DNA from: an uncultured Vampirovibrio sp.
Lineage (GTDB): Bacteria > Cyanobacteriota > Vampirovibrionia > Gastranaerophilales > Gastranaerophilaceae
Assembly: GCA_910583875.1 (NCBI GenBank)
Contig: CAJTXT010000004.1
Span: forward strand, 1-64,000
Length of the DNA stretch: 64,000 nucleotides
Direction: 5' to 3'
This document shows, in pieces, positions 49,642 through 58,879 of this stretch (the first letter of the stretch is position 1; each line of letters starts with the position of its first letter). The position numbers and the translations under genes are program-made. The notes beneath the pieces were generated by a model, which was not told the origin of the DNA, did no database searches, and saw nothing but the letters and a program-made list of their open reading frames with translations.

Positions 49642-51705
49642 TTAATATAATTTTTTGTAAATTTTATATCCTTTCAAATTTAGATTATTTACTATTGAAA
49701 AGCCCTTATTTAAGATATATTCAAAAGGAATTTCACAATTAACCATTGCGGGTTTTACATCTGTATTATAAATATATGCTTGCTTATAGTCTGTATATAT
49801 ACATTGATTTACAAATATGTCAGGATAACTCATTCTTTCTTTAAATCGAATTATATTTGTAGAAGAAGCCATTTTTTTATTTGTAATGATATAGTCATAT
49901 TTTGAAAGATCATATTCTTCAATGTTTTCAAGTAATAATTTATCTATTTTGTATCCATGTAGTCTTATTTTTTCTATTAAATAATTTGGAGTATTTACTT
50001 GTGAAACAATCAATCCTATATTCTTTTTTTCTTGAGAAATTATATATTTATAAATATCTGTTTCTTCTGATTTTATAGATAGAAAATTTGTACCTATATT
50101 TGAATTTTGAGCTTTATACTTTATATATGAATTTATAAATGCTACAGGCATTTTATGCGCTATACCAACTAAATATATAAACATAAATATACATAATAAT
50201 ACTTTGCAAAAGTTATTTTTCTTTATGTATGAATATGCAATGACAGGTGATGCAATTACGGCAAAGGTAAGCAGGTATCTCATATTAAATTGAGTAAATA
50301 CCATTATTTTGGAAAATAGAAATATGTTAAATAATAATGACATTGTTAATATTGCCATTATAGTTCTTCTTTTTGATAATTTATTTCTAAAATAAACTTT
50401 TATTGATTTTATAAGTGAAGGCAAGAATGCAAATAATCCAACTATTCCAAGTGCTGTCTGGGTTATTGACATTTGCGGATTGAAATAAAAATATCTATTA
50501 AAATAAGCAGAAGTGTAACTTTTATCGGTTTCACCTATTAAACCTAATACAAGCGATTGTATATATGAAATAAATCCATTAAAGTTTATAAAATCTTTTA
50601 TGCCAGAGGTATCGAAAATTGCAAAACAATATTTTATTACATTGCAAAGCCATCCTTTAAATCCGCCTCTAAATTGATTTAATAGCATTTGTTCGCTGCA
50701 AGAAATTGGGTTTGAAAATTGTATTATATTTAAAATGTAATTATAAGAAGAAAAAACCGCAAAATTAGCTAAAAATAACAATATAAAACGAATTAGATAC
50801 TGCTTTATTTTACCTTTTTTATATAAAAATAAAATACCTAATATTATTATAAGTACAGAGGGAATAGCGATTATGGCTGTAGTTTTAGTTCCTGCAGCAA
50901 GTGCAAAGGATAATGCCGAAAAGTACAAAGATACTTTTTCATTATATTTTGCTGATTTAAGAAATAAATATATTCCGCATAAAATTAAGCCGCCAATAAA
51001 TAAATCTGCGCTTGGGGTATACATTTCAATTGCAACAAGTGCAAAAGAAGAAAAAATAAATATACTCCATAAACGTCTTCTTATAGTAAATGACAGCTCT
51101 TTTAAAATTTCCCAAATTCCACTAATAGCTCCTATATAACCTATATAGGCAAATATACCTGAACCTGTTTCATTTTTTGTAAACAATAATAACCATGTAT
51201 ATAAAAATTCCATATTTACAGGCATGATAAGTTCGCGGGTATCGGGTGTTATATAATGGCTTATGCTTCCATTTTGTATCCAGGCTGTGCATCTTGGCAA
51301 ATAATAAGTTAATGCATCTCCAAATGTTACCGGAAAAAATAATGCAGCGATTAATTGAGAAAACAGAAAAATTACAAAACAAATAGATAGAAATAAAAGC
51401 ATTTTATCTTTTTTTAAAGAAAATTTTATTTTTCTTATTTCTTCTTCTATATTAGGAATATATAACTTAGCTTTTGTTTTTATAAAAAGAAATATAGAGG
51501 TAATTAAAAAGATTATATTACATATTAAAACACCAGTTTTAGAAATTGCTTTAAAAAGTGAAAGAATTTCAAATGATAATACAATCTGAGAAAAAGCAAT
51601 AAGAAGAAAATATAATAATCCTTTAATATTCTTATTGTTTTTATTTATAACAGATACTATTAAATATGATGAGATTGTAACTGCAATGACAGAAAATAAG
51701 AACAT
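49642..51705 (-). CDS. GT-C-type membrane glycosyltransferase, 687 aa
   Basis: About twelve hydrophobic helices are followed by a soluble C-terminal region of ~140 residues. FFPVTFGDALTYYLPRCTAW, in the first outside loop (about 130-150), has the Asp typical of GT-C enzymes that use polyprenyl-phosphate sugars (the PMT/GT39 and GT83 types). An ARQ-like basic loop follows. The acceptor is unknown. AAGGTAGAG lies before the ATG. The gene sits 5 bp downstream of queA on the same strand and is likely cotranscribed. The product acts in the inner membrane. Confidence 0.72.
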   Translation of the reverse strand: MFLFSVIAVTISSYLIVSVINKNNKNIKGLLYFLLIAFSQIVLSFEILSLFKAISKTGVLICNIIFLITSIFLFIKTKAKLYIPNIEEEIRKIKFSLKKDKMLLFLSICFVIFLFSQLIAALFFPVTFGDALTYYLPRCTAWIQNGSISHYITPDTRELIMPVNMEFLYTWLLLFTKNETGSGIFAYIGYIGAISGIWEILKELSFTIRRRLWSIFIFSSFALVAIEMYTPSADLFIGGLILCGIYLFLKSAKYNEKVSLYFSALSFALAAGTKTTAIIAIPSVLIIILGILFLYKKGKIKQYLIRFILLFLANFAVFSSYNYILNIIQFSNPISCSEQMLLNQFRGGFKGWLCNVIKYCFAIFDTSGIKDFINFNGFISYIQSLVLGLIGETDKSYTSAYFNRYFYFNPQMSITQTALGIVGLFAFLPSLIKSIKVYFRNKLSKRRTIMAILTMSLLFNIFLFSKIMVFTQFNMRYLLTFAVIASPVIAYSYIKKNNFCKVLLCIFMFIYLVGIAHKMPVAFINSYIKYKAQNSNIGTNFLSIKSEETDIYKYIISQEKKNIGLIVSQVNTPNYLIEKIRLHGYKIDKLLLENIEEYDLSKYDYIITNKKMASSTNIIRFKERMSYPDIFVNQCIYTDYKQAYIYNTDVKPAMVNCEIPFEYILNKGFSIVNNLNLKGYKIYKKLY

Positions 51706-51710
51706 ATTCT

Positions 51711-52748
51711 CTACCTTATGAACATACAGTCGCCATAACTGTAAAATCTGTATTCATTTTTTATTGCTTCTTCATAAGCTTTGAAGATAAAATCTTTTGT
51801 TGCTAAAGCGCTTACCAGCATTAAAAGAGTAGATTTTGGCAAGTGGAAATTTGTTATTAATTTATCTACAATCTTAAATTCATACCCAGGGTAAATAAAT
51901 AGCTCGCTGCTATCTTGTACTGGTATTATTTTACCGTATTTGTTCATAACAGTTTCTAATGTACGAACAGATGTTGTGCCAACTGCAACGATATTTTTAC
52001 CTTCTGCTTTTGCTTTATTTATTATTTCAGCAGATTCTTCTGTAATTTCAAATAATTCAGAATCCATTTTATGTTCAAGGATGTTTTCACATTTAACAGG
52101 TTTAAAAGTTCCTAAACCAACATTTAAAGTTACAAAACAATGCTTTGTTCCTTGCTGTTCAAGTTTTTCTAATATCTCTTTTGTAAAATGCAAGCCTGCC
52201 GTAGGCGCTGCAACTGCACCTTCTTTTTCCGCAAATACAGTTTGATATCTGTCAAAATCTAAACTTTTATATTCTTCATTTGTCATTTTACGTTCGATAT
52301 AAGGAGGAAGGGGAATATTTCCTACTTTATCTAATATTTCAAAAATATTACCTTCATATAAAAGGTGAACTTGCCATTTATCTTCATCTTTTTCAAGAAT
52401 TTCAACAGATAATTCATCGCTGACTTTTAAAATCATGCCTGCCTTAACTCTTTTGGATGGTTTTACAAGAGCAACCCAAATATCTTTTTCTATTTCACGC
52501 ACTAAGAAAATTTCAATTAATGCACCGGTATCTTTTATTGCATATAATCGTGCCGGAATAACTTTCGTATTATTTAATACAAGTAAGTCATTTTCAGTTA
52601 AATAATTTGTAATATCGCAAAAATGTTTATGCTCCATAGTTTTTAAAGCTCTATCAAGTACCAGCATTCTCGACATATCCCGTTTTTGTGCCGGTACTTG
52701 AGCTATTAAATTTTCCGGTAATTCATAATTAAATTCTTCTAATAACAT
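51711..52748 (-). CDS. queA: tRNA preQ1(34) S-adenosylmethionine ribosyltransferase-isomerase
   Basis: QueA adds the cyclopentendiol precursor of queuosine at the wobble position of tRNAs. FNYELPENLIAQVPAQKRDMSR is the family start. FHLPKSTLLMLVSAL and RFYSYGDCMFI near the end and GAVAAPTAGLHFT in the middle are diagnostic. 345 aa. It overlaps yidC by 1 bp. Other queuosine genes are not in the window. Confidence 0.95.
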   Translation of the reverse strand: MLLEEFNYELPENLIAQVPAQKRDMSRMLVLDRALKTMEHKHFCDITNYLTENDLLVLNNTKVIPARLYAIKDTGALIEIFLVREIEKDIWVALVKPSKRVKAGMILKVSDELSVEILEKDEDKWQVHLLYEGNIFEILDKVGNIPLPPYIERKMTNEEYKSLDFDRYQTVFAEKEGAVAAPTAGLHFTKEILEKLEQQGTKHCFVTLNVGLGTFKPVKCENILEHKMDSELFEITEESAEIINKAKAEGKNIVAVGTTSVRTLETVMNKYGKIIPVQDSSELFIYPGYEFKIVDKLITNFHLPKSTLLMLVSALATKDFIFKAYEEAIKNEYRFYSYGDCMFIR

Positions 52749-53839
52749 TATTGTTTATCTGTTTCTATTGTTTTAGTTTCAATTGGATTAATTGTTTTTG
52801 CATTAGATAAATCTTTATTTTTTGCGCCATCTTCTGCTTCTAATTGCTTGTTAATAACAATAGTTTGAATAATTTGAATTATATTACTTACAACTAAGTA
52901 TAGTAAAACACCTGCAGGTATAGGAGCAATAACAAACATAAATATAATCATTAATGGCATCATAGTACCCATCATTTTTTGCATTTGTGCCTGCATCGGG
53001 TCTTGCTGAACATTTTTATTAGCAGCCATCATAATTTTTTGAGTAGCTATCATTGAGCCTGCAAATAATAAAATTAAAATAAGAACATCAAGATTAAATT
53101 GGCTTTGAGGTTTATCTGTCGGTACAGATGCTGCCATAATATAGTCTCGTCTATCAAATTTAACTGTTTCAACTTCTCTTGTTTTTATATTTTGGATTTC
53201 AATATTAGCAGAAGTAACTTTATCTAATTGATCATATTTTAAGTTGAAATCATCAAGATTAATTTTGAAGTCAACAGGCTGCCCTGCTGTTATATCACCT
53301 TGAACTTTTACAGCATTTTTGGAATTTATTTTTACATTATCAAGTTCTTCATCACCAAGGAATACAGTAACTTTTTTATATATAGTGAATTTGTCTCCGC
53401 CTGAAACGCTGAATACATTATCATAAGAATTTCCTGCGCTTCCTCTTAAGGTTTTATCTAATCTATCTATAAATAAGAAGTGTGAATTACCAGCTTCTTG
53501 AATAAATTGAGGGCTTATTAATGCTGCATATAAAAGTATGAAAATAGGCATTTGAATTAATAATGGCAAGCATCCTGACATAGGATTAAACTTATGTTCT
53601 TTATAGAATTCCATCATTTTTCTTTGCATTGTCTGAGGGTCATTTTTATAACGCTCTTGAATTTGTTTCATTTTTGGCTGCAATATTTGCATTGCTCTCA
53701 TAGAACGCTGCTGCGAAACACCTAAAGGCCATAAGCAAAGTCTTACTATTATTGTTAATGCAATAATTGCAAGCCCATAGCTGCCTGTTATATTATTTAA
53801 TAGTTTTAATAATTCTACTGTTAATGCTGTGAAATCCAC
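52748..53839 (-). CDS. yidC: YidC/Oxa1 membrane protein insertase
   Basis: YidC inserts and folds membrane proteins. The core reads YGLAIIALTIIVRLCLWPLGVSQQRSM with the conserved Arg in the groove, then NPMSGCLPLLIQMPIFILLY. The C-terminal hairpin is MPLMIIFMFVIAPIPAGVLLY. Between the second and third core helices is an outside insert of ~115 residues (GNSYDNVFSVSGGDKFTIYK...) that looks beta-rich; the family core does not need it. There is no lipoprotein signal. 363 aa is near the size of cyanobacterial YidC. It lies between queA and a glycosyltransferase gene on the same strand. Confidence 0.92.
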   Translation of the reverse strand: MDFTALTVELLKLLNNITGSYGLAIIALTIIVRLCLWPLGVSQQRSMRAMQILQPKMKQIQERYKNDPQTMQRKMMEFYKEHKFNPMSGCLPLLIQMPIFILLYAALISPQFIQEAGNSHFLFIDRLDKTLRGSAGNSYDNVFSVSGGDKFTIYKKVTVFLGDEELDNVKINSKNAVKVQGDITAGQPVDFKINLDDFNLKYDQLDKVTSANIEIQNIKTREVETVKFDRRDYIMAASVPTDKPQSQFNLDVLILILLFAGSMIATQKIMMAANKNVQQDPMQAQMQKMMGTMMPLMIIFMFVIAPIPAGVLLYLVVSNIIQIIQTIVINKQLEAEDGAKNKDLSNAKTINPIETKTIETDKQ

Positions 53840-53857
53840 TTTATATTTTCTCCCTTC

Positions 53858-55207
53858 TTAAACGTTAGTTAATTGTTCGGCTTTTTCTTTTTCTGTGTTA
53901 TTTTCTATAGTTGTTTTAATTTTTGTTGTTCCGTGTTGAGTTTTTCCCCAATCCATATTATTTTTCATAAATATTATTTTAAACATAATAAATATAGCAA
54001 GAGGGAACCATAATACAACTATATATAAAGCTGTTGTAAATGATTGAATTAAATTATTAATAGGTTTTAATTTTAAATATTTTCTTAAACTGTAGAAAAG
54101 TGCAACAAAAAAGAATCCGCACATTAATGTTGATAATGCCATTGAAGAAAGAATCCAATTTTGCTCATCTTTTATATATCTGTATGATTGAATTACAACT
54201 TCTGATACCATCCATAAAGGTAAAATAAATTCTGTAATGTAAGCAGTCATGTCTAAACTTACTCTCAAGGACATATCTTTAGAAGTTAAAACATCTGCAA
54301 AGTGTTCTAAATATCTTCTGATACTGCCTTCAATCCATCTTCTTCTTTGTTTTAATAATGGAATATAAGAAGGTACCCCTTCTTCATAAACACATACTTC
54401 AGGGCAGAAACGAACGTCCCAGCCTTTAATTTGAAGTCTTGTTGATAAATCTAAATCATCAACAATTGTATTTATGTTCCAACCGCCAACATCTTCAAGT
54501 GCAACGCGTTTAATTAATTCGCCATTGCCTCTAAGTTCAACAGCTCCTTTTACCGCATCACGCCCGACTTGGAAGTGTGTATCAACTGCCATTTCATTAT
54601 CTTGACAGCGAGTTAAGAAATTTTGTTCTCTGTTTATAATTACTTTTCTTGCTTGAACAGCACCTACCTGTTTAGGTTCTAATGCCGGAACAAGTTCTTT
54701 TAAAAAGTCAGGTTTAATTCTTGCATCTGCATCAAAAACAAGAATTGCTTCACCTTTTGCTATCTTTAAAGCATCATTTAATACTGCTGATTTACCTGGA
54801 AATGCTTCTTTTGTTCTTGAAAAATATTTTAAATTTGAATATTTTTGACATACTTTTTCTAGAACTTCTGCTGTATTATCAGTGCTTCTGTCATCTATTA
54901 CTATTATTTCGTATCTTGGATATTCTATTTTTGAAATATTTTCAATGGTTTGTTCTATAACATCGGCCTCATTATGTGCAGGAATCATTATACTTACGTA
55001 TGGAAGAAACTCATAATTTTTTTCTTGCGGATGTTTTTTTTCTTTTCTTGTTTTATGTTTAAATGCTATTTGCATGTATGCTGTATAAACAGACATAAAT
55101 ATTAAAATCGTCATAAACGCACATGGCGTATTCATTTTATTTTGGAAAAAATATAAAAGTACTAATAATAAAGATATTATTGATAAAAGTACAATTCTCT
55201 CTTTCAT
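53858..55207 (-). CDS. processive family 2 glycosyltransferase, PgaC/BcsA-like, 449 aa
   Basis: Two N-terminal helices precede a GT-A domain: VSIMIPAHNEADVIEQTIEN, VIDDRSTDNTAEVLE (Asp binding UDP-sugar), FDADARIKPDF (DxD), VDDLDLSTRL (catalytic ED/DD region) and QRRRW, which fits QxxRW. Several C-terminal helices follow. This layout belongs to enzymes that make and export beta-linked polysaccharides such as poly-N-acetylglucosamine or hyaluronan; the polymer is not settled. The tail is polar. Neighbours yidC and queA are on the same strand, 18 bp downstream. Confidence 0.84.
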   Translation of the reverse strand: MKERIVLLSIISLLLVLLYFFQNKMNTPCAFMTILIFMSVYTAYMQIAFKHKTRKEKKHPQEKNYEFLPYVSIMIPAHNEADVIEQTIENISKIEYPRYEIIVIDDRSTDNTAEVLEKVCQKYSNLKYFSRTKEAFPGKSAVLNDALKIAKGEAILVFDADARIKPDFLKELVPALEPKQVGAVQARKVIINREQNFLTRCQDNEMAVDTHFQVGRDAVKGAVELRGNGELIKRVALEDVGGWNINTIVDDLDLSTRLQIKGWDVRFCPEVCVYEEGVPSYIPLLKQRRRWIEGSIRRYLEHFADVLTSKDMSLRVSLDMTAYITEFILPLWMVSEVVIQSYRYIKDEQNWILSSMALSTLMCGFFFVALFYSLRKYLKLKPINNLIQSFTTALYIVVLWFPLAIFIMFKIIFMKNNMDWGKTQHGTTKIKTTIENNTEKEKAEQLTNV

Positions 55208-55324
55208 TTACCCCAATCCGTATAATCTGAACTTCTCATATTCTACCAAAAACACAGAATCTTTTTTACTAATTATTACTTTTCATTACTAACTGATAAG
55301 CTATGTATTAATCTTTTAAATATA

Positions 55325-55333
55325 TGTTATAAT
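55325..55333 (+). promoter_or_regulatory. extended -10 promoter, probably leaderless
   Basis: TGTTATAAT is an extended -10 box (TG-n-TATAAT). ATG 55340 follows after 6 nt and no ribosome site is present. The -35 region is weak, as is usual for extended -10 promoters. Confidence 0.55.
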
Positions 55334-55339
55334 TGCAAA

Positions 55340-56194
55340 ATGTTAAATATATATAGAAAATCATTATTAATATTAAAAAATAATTTAATTTTTATACAGC
55401 CATTATTATTGTGTTTGCTAATGTTTATGACGGCGTTAAGTTTTTTAGCAGCTAAAAGTACTTTGTTAATTCCCAACATAGTATTATTAATATCAATGTT
55501 TTTATTGTTTATTGCATTTAGTGCCGGCTGGTTTTATATAAATAAATTTGGCGTTGAAAATTTTAACGAGACTGATACAAAAGAAGAAATTACAATAAAA
55601 GCTGTTCAAAACTTTAAGAAGTTTTTTGAAGGCGTTGGTTTTGCTTTTGTTAAAACAACATTCTCTTATGTTTTATTATTTATTATATATTTCTTGGTAG
55701 TTTTACTTTCTGTCAAATTATGTTTGCATTTTTATGGTGAACCTAAAATTATTTATGAACTTCCTAAACTGGCAGCAGCTTCTTCTCAAGCAGAAATTTT
55801 AAACTTTTTAAATGGTATACCATATAAAGACAAAATAATCTTTTCTTTATGGATATTAACTTTTAATTTCATATCTACTATTTTAAATTTCTTTGTTGTT
55901 CTTTTCTTTGCAGTTTTGAATTTTGAAGGTTTTAATATATTTAAGTCTTTGTGGGTTTCTATAAGATTTTTCTTTAAAAATTTTATTGGTTCAATTTCTA
56001 TAATGTTTTTTACATTTGTATTATATGTATTTCTAAATATTTTATCTGTTTTATTAGGTGCAAATTCATTATCTTTTGTTGTGTTAATAATATTATTTAC
56101 TATGTATTTAAATTATTATCTGCTTTTGGTATTCTGTTTTTACTATGACAAAGCAAAAATTAATAGCAATAACAGGACCGAGTTCATCGGGTAA
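55340..56194 (+). CDS. hypothetical multi-spanning membrane protein, 284 aa
   Basis: The product has about six hydrophobic helices: IFIQPLLLCLLMFMTALSFL, IPNIVLLISMFLLFIAFSAG, TTFSYVLLFIIYFLVVLLSV, ILTFNFISTILNFFVVLFFA, FIGSISIMFFTFVLYVFLNI and SFVVLIILFTMYLNYYLLLV. The pattern resembles a DUF-type membrane protein, but I cannot name it. Its end overlaps miaA by 50 bp, so the two genes are coupled. It seems to be transcribed from a leaderless promoter. Confidence 0.72.
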   Translation: MLNIYRKSLLILKNNLIFIQPLLLCLLMFMTALSFLAAKSTLLIPNIVLLISMFLLFIAFSAGWFYINKFGVENFNETDTKEEITIKAVQNFKKFFEGVGFAFVKTTFSYVLLFIIYFLVVLLSVKLCLHFYGEPKIIYELPKLAAASSQAEILNFLNGIPYKDKIIFSLWILTFNFISTILNFFVVLFFAVLNFEGFNIFKSLWVSIRFFFKNFIGSISIMFFTFVLYVFLNILSVLLGANSLSFVVLIILFTMYLNYYLLLVFCFYYDKAKINSNNRTEFIG

Positions 56195-57056
56195 AACAAA
56201 ATTATCTATAGAACTTGCAAAAAAGTTAAATGGTGAAATTATTTCTGTAGATTCAAGACAGATATATAAAGAATTAGATATAGGCAGTGCAAAGCCTACA
56301 ATTGAAGAACGAGAAGGTATTCCTCACTATTTAATGGATGTTGTTGATATTACGCAAGAGTATACTGTTGCTGATTTTTGCGATGCAGCAAGAATAAAAA
56401 TAAAAGAAATATTAAATAAAGGGAAAATTCCTATTTTAGCTGGTGGAACAGGATTGTACTTTCGTGTTTTATTGCAAGATTTTGATTTGCCTAGAGTTGC
56501 CCCTAATATTGAATTAAGAAAAGAATTAGAACAAAAAACAAGCGAAGAATTATATAATCAATTAATGAAATTAGACCCTGATATTGCAGAGAAAATACAT
56601 TTTAATAATAAAGTAAAAATTATTCGTGCTTTAGAAGTATGCTTAACTCTTGGAATACCAATGAGCAAAGCTCAAAAAAAGAAAGAAGCTGAATATAATA
56701 CATTATGGTTTGGGTTAAATTCTGAAAATAGAGATTTTTTATATAACAGAGTCAATAAACGTGTAGATATTATGTTTGAACAAGGACTTCTTAATGAAGC
56801 CAAAAATCTTTTTGAAAAATACGGTCAAAATAAAATATTGATGGGAACTATAGGTTATCAAGAATTATATCCGTTATTAAAAAGTGAGATTGACTTTGAA
56901 ACAGCATCTAATCTTTTAAAGCAAAATACTCGCAGGTATGCAAAAAGGCAAATCAGCTGGTTTAAAGCAAATAAAGATATTAATTGGTTTGATATTGAAC
57001 AAATTCCATTTGATGAAATTTGGGAGTCAATTATTAATATATACAGAAAATCTTAA
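56145..57056 (+). CDS. miaA: tRNA dimethylallyltransferase
   Basis: MiaA prenylates A37 of tRNAs that read codons starting with U. Walker A GPSSSGKTKLS, then ISVDSRQIYKELDIGSAKPT and LAGGTGLYFRVLL are diagnostic. RRYAKRQISWFK near the end binds tRNA. 303 aa. The start lies 50 bp inside the upstream membrane-protein gene, but the first residues (TKQKLIAITGPSSSG) fit the family, so this overlap is probably real. Confidence 0.95.
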   Translation: MTKQKLIAITGPSSSGKTKLSIELAKKLNGEIISVDSRQIYKELDIGSAKPTIEEREGIPHYLMDVVDITQEYTVADFCDAARIKIKEILNKGKIPILAGGTGLYFRVLLQDFDLPRVAPNIELRKELEQKTSEELYNQLMKLDPDIAEKIHFNNKVKIIRALEVCLTLGIPMSKAQKKKEAEYNTLWFGLNSENRDFLYNRVNKRVDIMFEQGLLNEAKNLFEKYGQNKILMGTIGYQELYPLLKSEIDFETASNLLKQNTRRYAKRQISWFKANKDINWFDIEQIPFDEIWESIINIYRKS

Positions 57057-57140
57057 CAATTGTTAAGAAAAAAATTTTATTATAACAAATTTTATTTTTA
57101 GAAAGTTTATAATAGTACAACAACAAAAAAGGTAAAAGAC

Positions 57141-57440
57141 ATGAATGTAAGTTCAGTAAATATGACCCATCCGGTTCGAAAAAATGCAAAAGCACATCCT
57201 GCAAGACGAGGAGCCTTGATTACTACAGGTATGTTAACTGCTTCAACTGCAATTTCTTGGGCAACAAGAACAAATGAAATGCGTCAAGTTGTTAAAGAGT
57301 GCGGTGGAAGAAATAAATATATTGCTAATTATGCACTTGGTTTAGCTTTATTCGCAGGTGCCGGAGCTATTGTTAATACAGTTTTAACTGCGGTGGCAAA
57401 TAAAATTAGTCCTAAAAAACCCCCTAAAGCAGCAAATTAG
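57141..57440 (+). CDS. small lineage-specific membrane protein, 99 aa
   Basis: AAAGGTAAAAGAC precedes the ATG. The N-terminus MNVSSVNMTHPVRKNAK resembles the polar opening of other small proteins in this window. Two hydrophobic segments follow (GALITTGMLTASTAISW and YALGLALFAGAGAIVNTVLT), then a basic tail KISPKKPPKAAN. It is probably an inner-membrane protein. The gene is closed by two terminators. Function unknown. Confidence 0.65.
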   Translation: MNVSSVNMTHPVRKNAKAHPARRGALITTGMLTASTAISWATRTNEMRQVVKECGGRNKYIANYALGLALFAGAGAIVNTVLTAVANKISPKKPPKAAN

Positions 57441-57462
57441 TTCTTCTTTTCATATAATATAA

Positions 57463-57492
57463 AAGGATTCTGAAAGGAATCCTTACTTTTTT
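57463..57492 (+). terminator. intrinsic terminator 1 after the 99-aa gene
   Basis: AAGGATTC/GAATCCTT with loop TGAAAG is followed by ACTTTTTT. Confidence 0.78.
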
Positions 57493-57503
57493 ACTTTTTA
57501 TTT

Positions 57504-57536
57504 AAAAACCTCTGATATAAATTCAGAGGTTTTTTC
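57504..57536. terminator. intrinsic terminator 2, probably bidirectional
   Basis: AAAAACCTCTGA/TCAGAGGTTTTT with a 7-nt loop has T or A tracts on both sides. It can end the plus-strand 99-aa gene and the convergent kinase gene. Confidence 0.8.
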
Positions 57537-57554
57537 TTTCTTTCTTTTACATTA

Positions 57555-58460
57555 TTATTGTTCGGGATTAGAAAAACAATTTGTTATTTCATATATATAT
57601 TCAATTATCTGCATGAAATATTCAAGAGAAGATGCACCATTGATTATAATATCGGAATTATCTTTCTTTGGAAGAATATATTTTTTAGAAGCTTCTCTTA
57701 CATAAGCAAGCTGCTTTCTTGCATTTTCCTCGTTTTGATTTCTTGATGTTTGCGCTCTATATAAAAACCATTTTTCTTGTATTTTAGGGTCTATATCAAC
57801 ATATAATTTCACATCGAATAAATCTGCAACCCTGCCATACATTGTAGCCATGCCTTCAACAATTATTATTTTCTTTGCTTGTTTAGGAATTGCATTTGGT
57901 ACTACAATACCGGTTCCATTTACTAAATATTGAGGTATTTTAACATCTATGCCTCTAGATAGTAATTCTAAGTCATTAAATAATAATTCCATATTGAAAT
58001 TATCAGGTGAATCTACATCATAACCTGATTCTAATAATTTGTCGAAAGAACCATGCTTACTAATAAGCGCTGATATATCTCTAAAATAATTATCAGCACT
58101 TAAAATTTCGATTGGCATATTTAGTCGTTCTGTCGCAAGTTTAATAGAATTACAAATTGTTGTTTTTCCGCTCGCAGACTCTCCGCTTATTCCTATTAGG
58201 AAATGTTTCTCTGGATTATGTATTAATCTGTGTGTAAATTTAGAGATAAAGTCAGATTTAATACTTTTAAATATTGGTGTTTCATTTTTTCTATCATAAG
58301 AAAGGATTTGGTTAAATTTTGAATATAAATATATAGCCAAAAACTCTCTGCCTGACTTTGTTGAAAAATCCGGCTTTAATATCTTATCATTTTTATTTAA
58401 TTCTTTTTCTAACAGGAAATTCATATTATAGTTAAGGCTCCAAAAAAATATTTTTGCCAT
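57555..58460 (-). CDS. uridine kinase/phosphoribulokinase-family P-loop kinase, 301 aa
   Basis: Walker A GISGESASGKTTIC (about 94-107) and SADNYFRDI (substrate Asp-Tyr-Phe) match uridine kinase; IIIVEGMATMYGRVADLFDV and YVDIDPKIQEKWFLYR follow. An N-terminal extension of ~80 residues (NDKILKPDFSTKSGREFLAI) is not part of Udk, so the substrate may differ. The start is unsure: neither the first Met nor the second (12 codons later, MNFLLEKEL) has a good ribosome site. It probably acts on a nucleoside or a phosphorylated sugar. Convergent with the 99-aa gene. Confidence 0.78.
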   Translation of the reverse strand: MAKIFFWSLNYNMNFLLEKELNKNDKILKPDFSTKSGREFLAIYLYSKFNQILSYDRKNETPIFKSIKSDFISKFTHRLIHNPEKHFLIGISGESASGKTTICNSIKLATERLNMPIEILSADNYFRDISALISKHGSFDKLLESGYDVDSPDNFNMELLFNDLELLSRGIDVKIPQYLVNGTGIVVPNAIPKQAKKIIIVEGMATMYGRVADLFDVKLYVDIDPKIQEKWFLYRAQTSRNQNEENARKQLAYVREASKKYILPKKDNSDIIINGASSLEYFMQIIEYIYEITNCFSNPEQ

Positions 58461-58624
58461 TACGTTAAGAATATTTAAAGCAAAATTCTTTAACGAAATT
58501 ATATGGATATTTTACATTAAACTTTCCTACAATCAAATATTTAATTATAAAGCGTAATGAAAATCTTTACATTATCTCTCAAAATATAAATGGGTGGATA
58601 TTCTTATTTGTAAAGGAGTTTAAT

Positions 58625-58879
58625 ATGAAAAAGATTATCAAAACGGTTTTAGTTTTATGTGTTTTTATACTGGCTTCGACATCGGCATTCTCGTATTGCT
58701 CAACAGGTTTTGCTTGTTCTATTGAAACTTTAAGCGAAGAACAATTTCAGCAAGATATTAAGTTAATAGAGAGTATTAACAAATATTTTTCAAAAGGAAT
58801 TAATAATAATGTATTTGTAGGTCATTTAAGTCCGGAAATAAATTATAATGATTTATTTATTTTTAACACAATTGTTTAA
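58625..58879 (+). CDS. small exported protein, 84 aa
   Basis: AAAGGAGTTTAAT is a strong ribosome site. A signal peptide (KKIIKTVLVLCVFILASTSAFSY, cleavage near 23) leaves a mature peptide of ~60 residues with two Cys (YCSTGFACSI), which may form a disulfide. The last five codons overlap the convergent pgm gene. No family recognised. Confidence 0.65.
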   Translation: MKKIIKTVLVLCVFILASTSAFSYCSTGFACSIETLSEEQFQQDIKLIESINKYFSKGINNNVFVGHLSPEINYNDLFIFNTIV

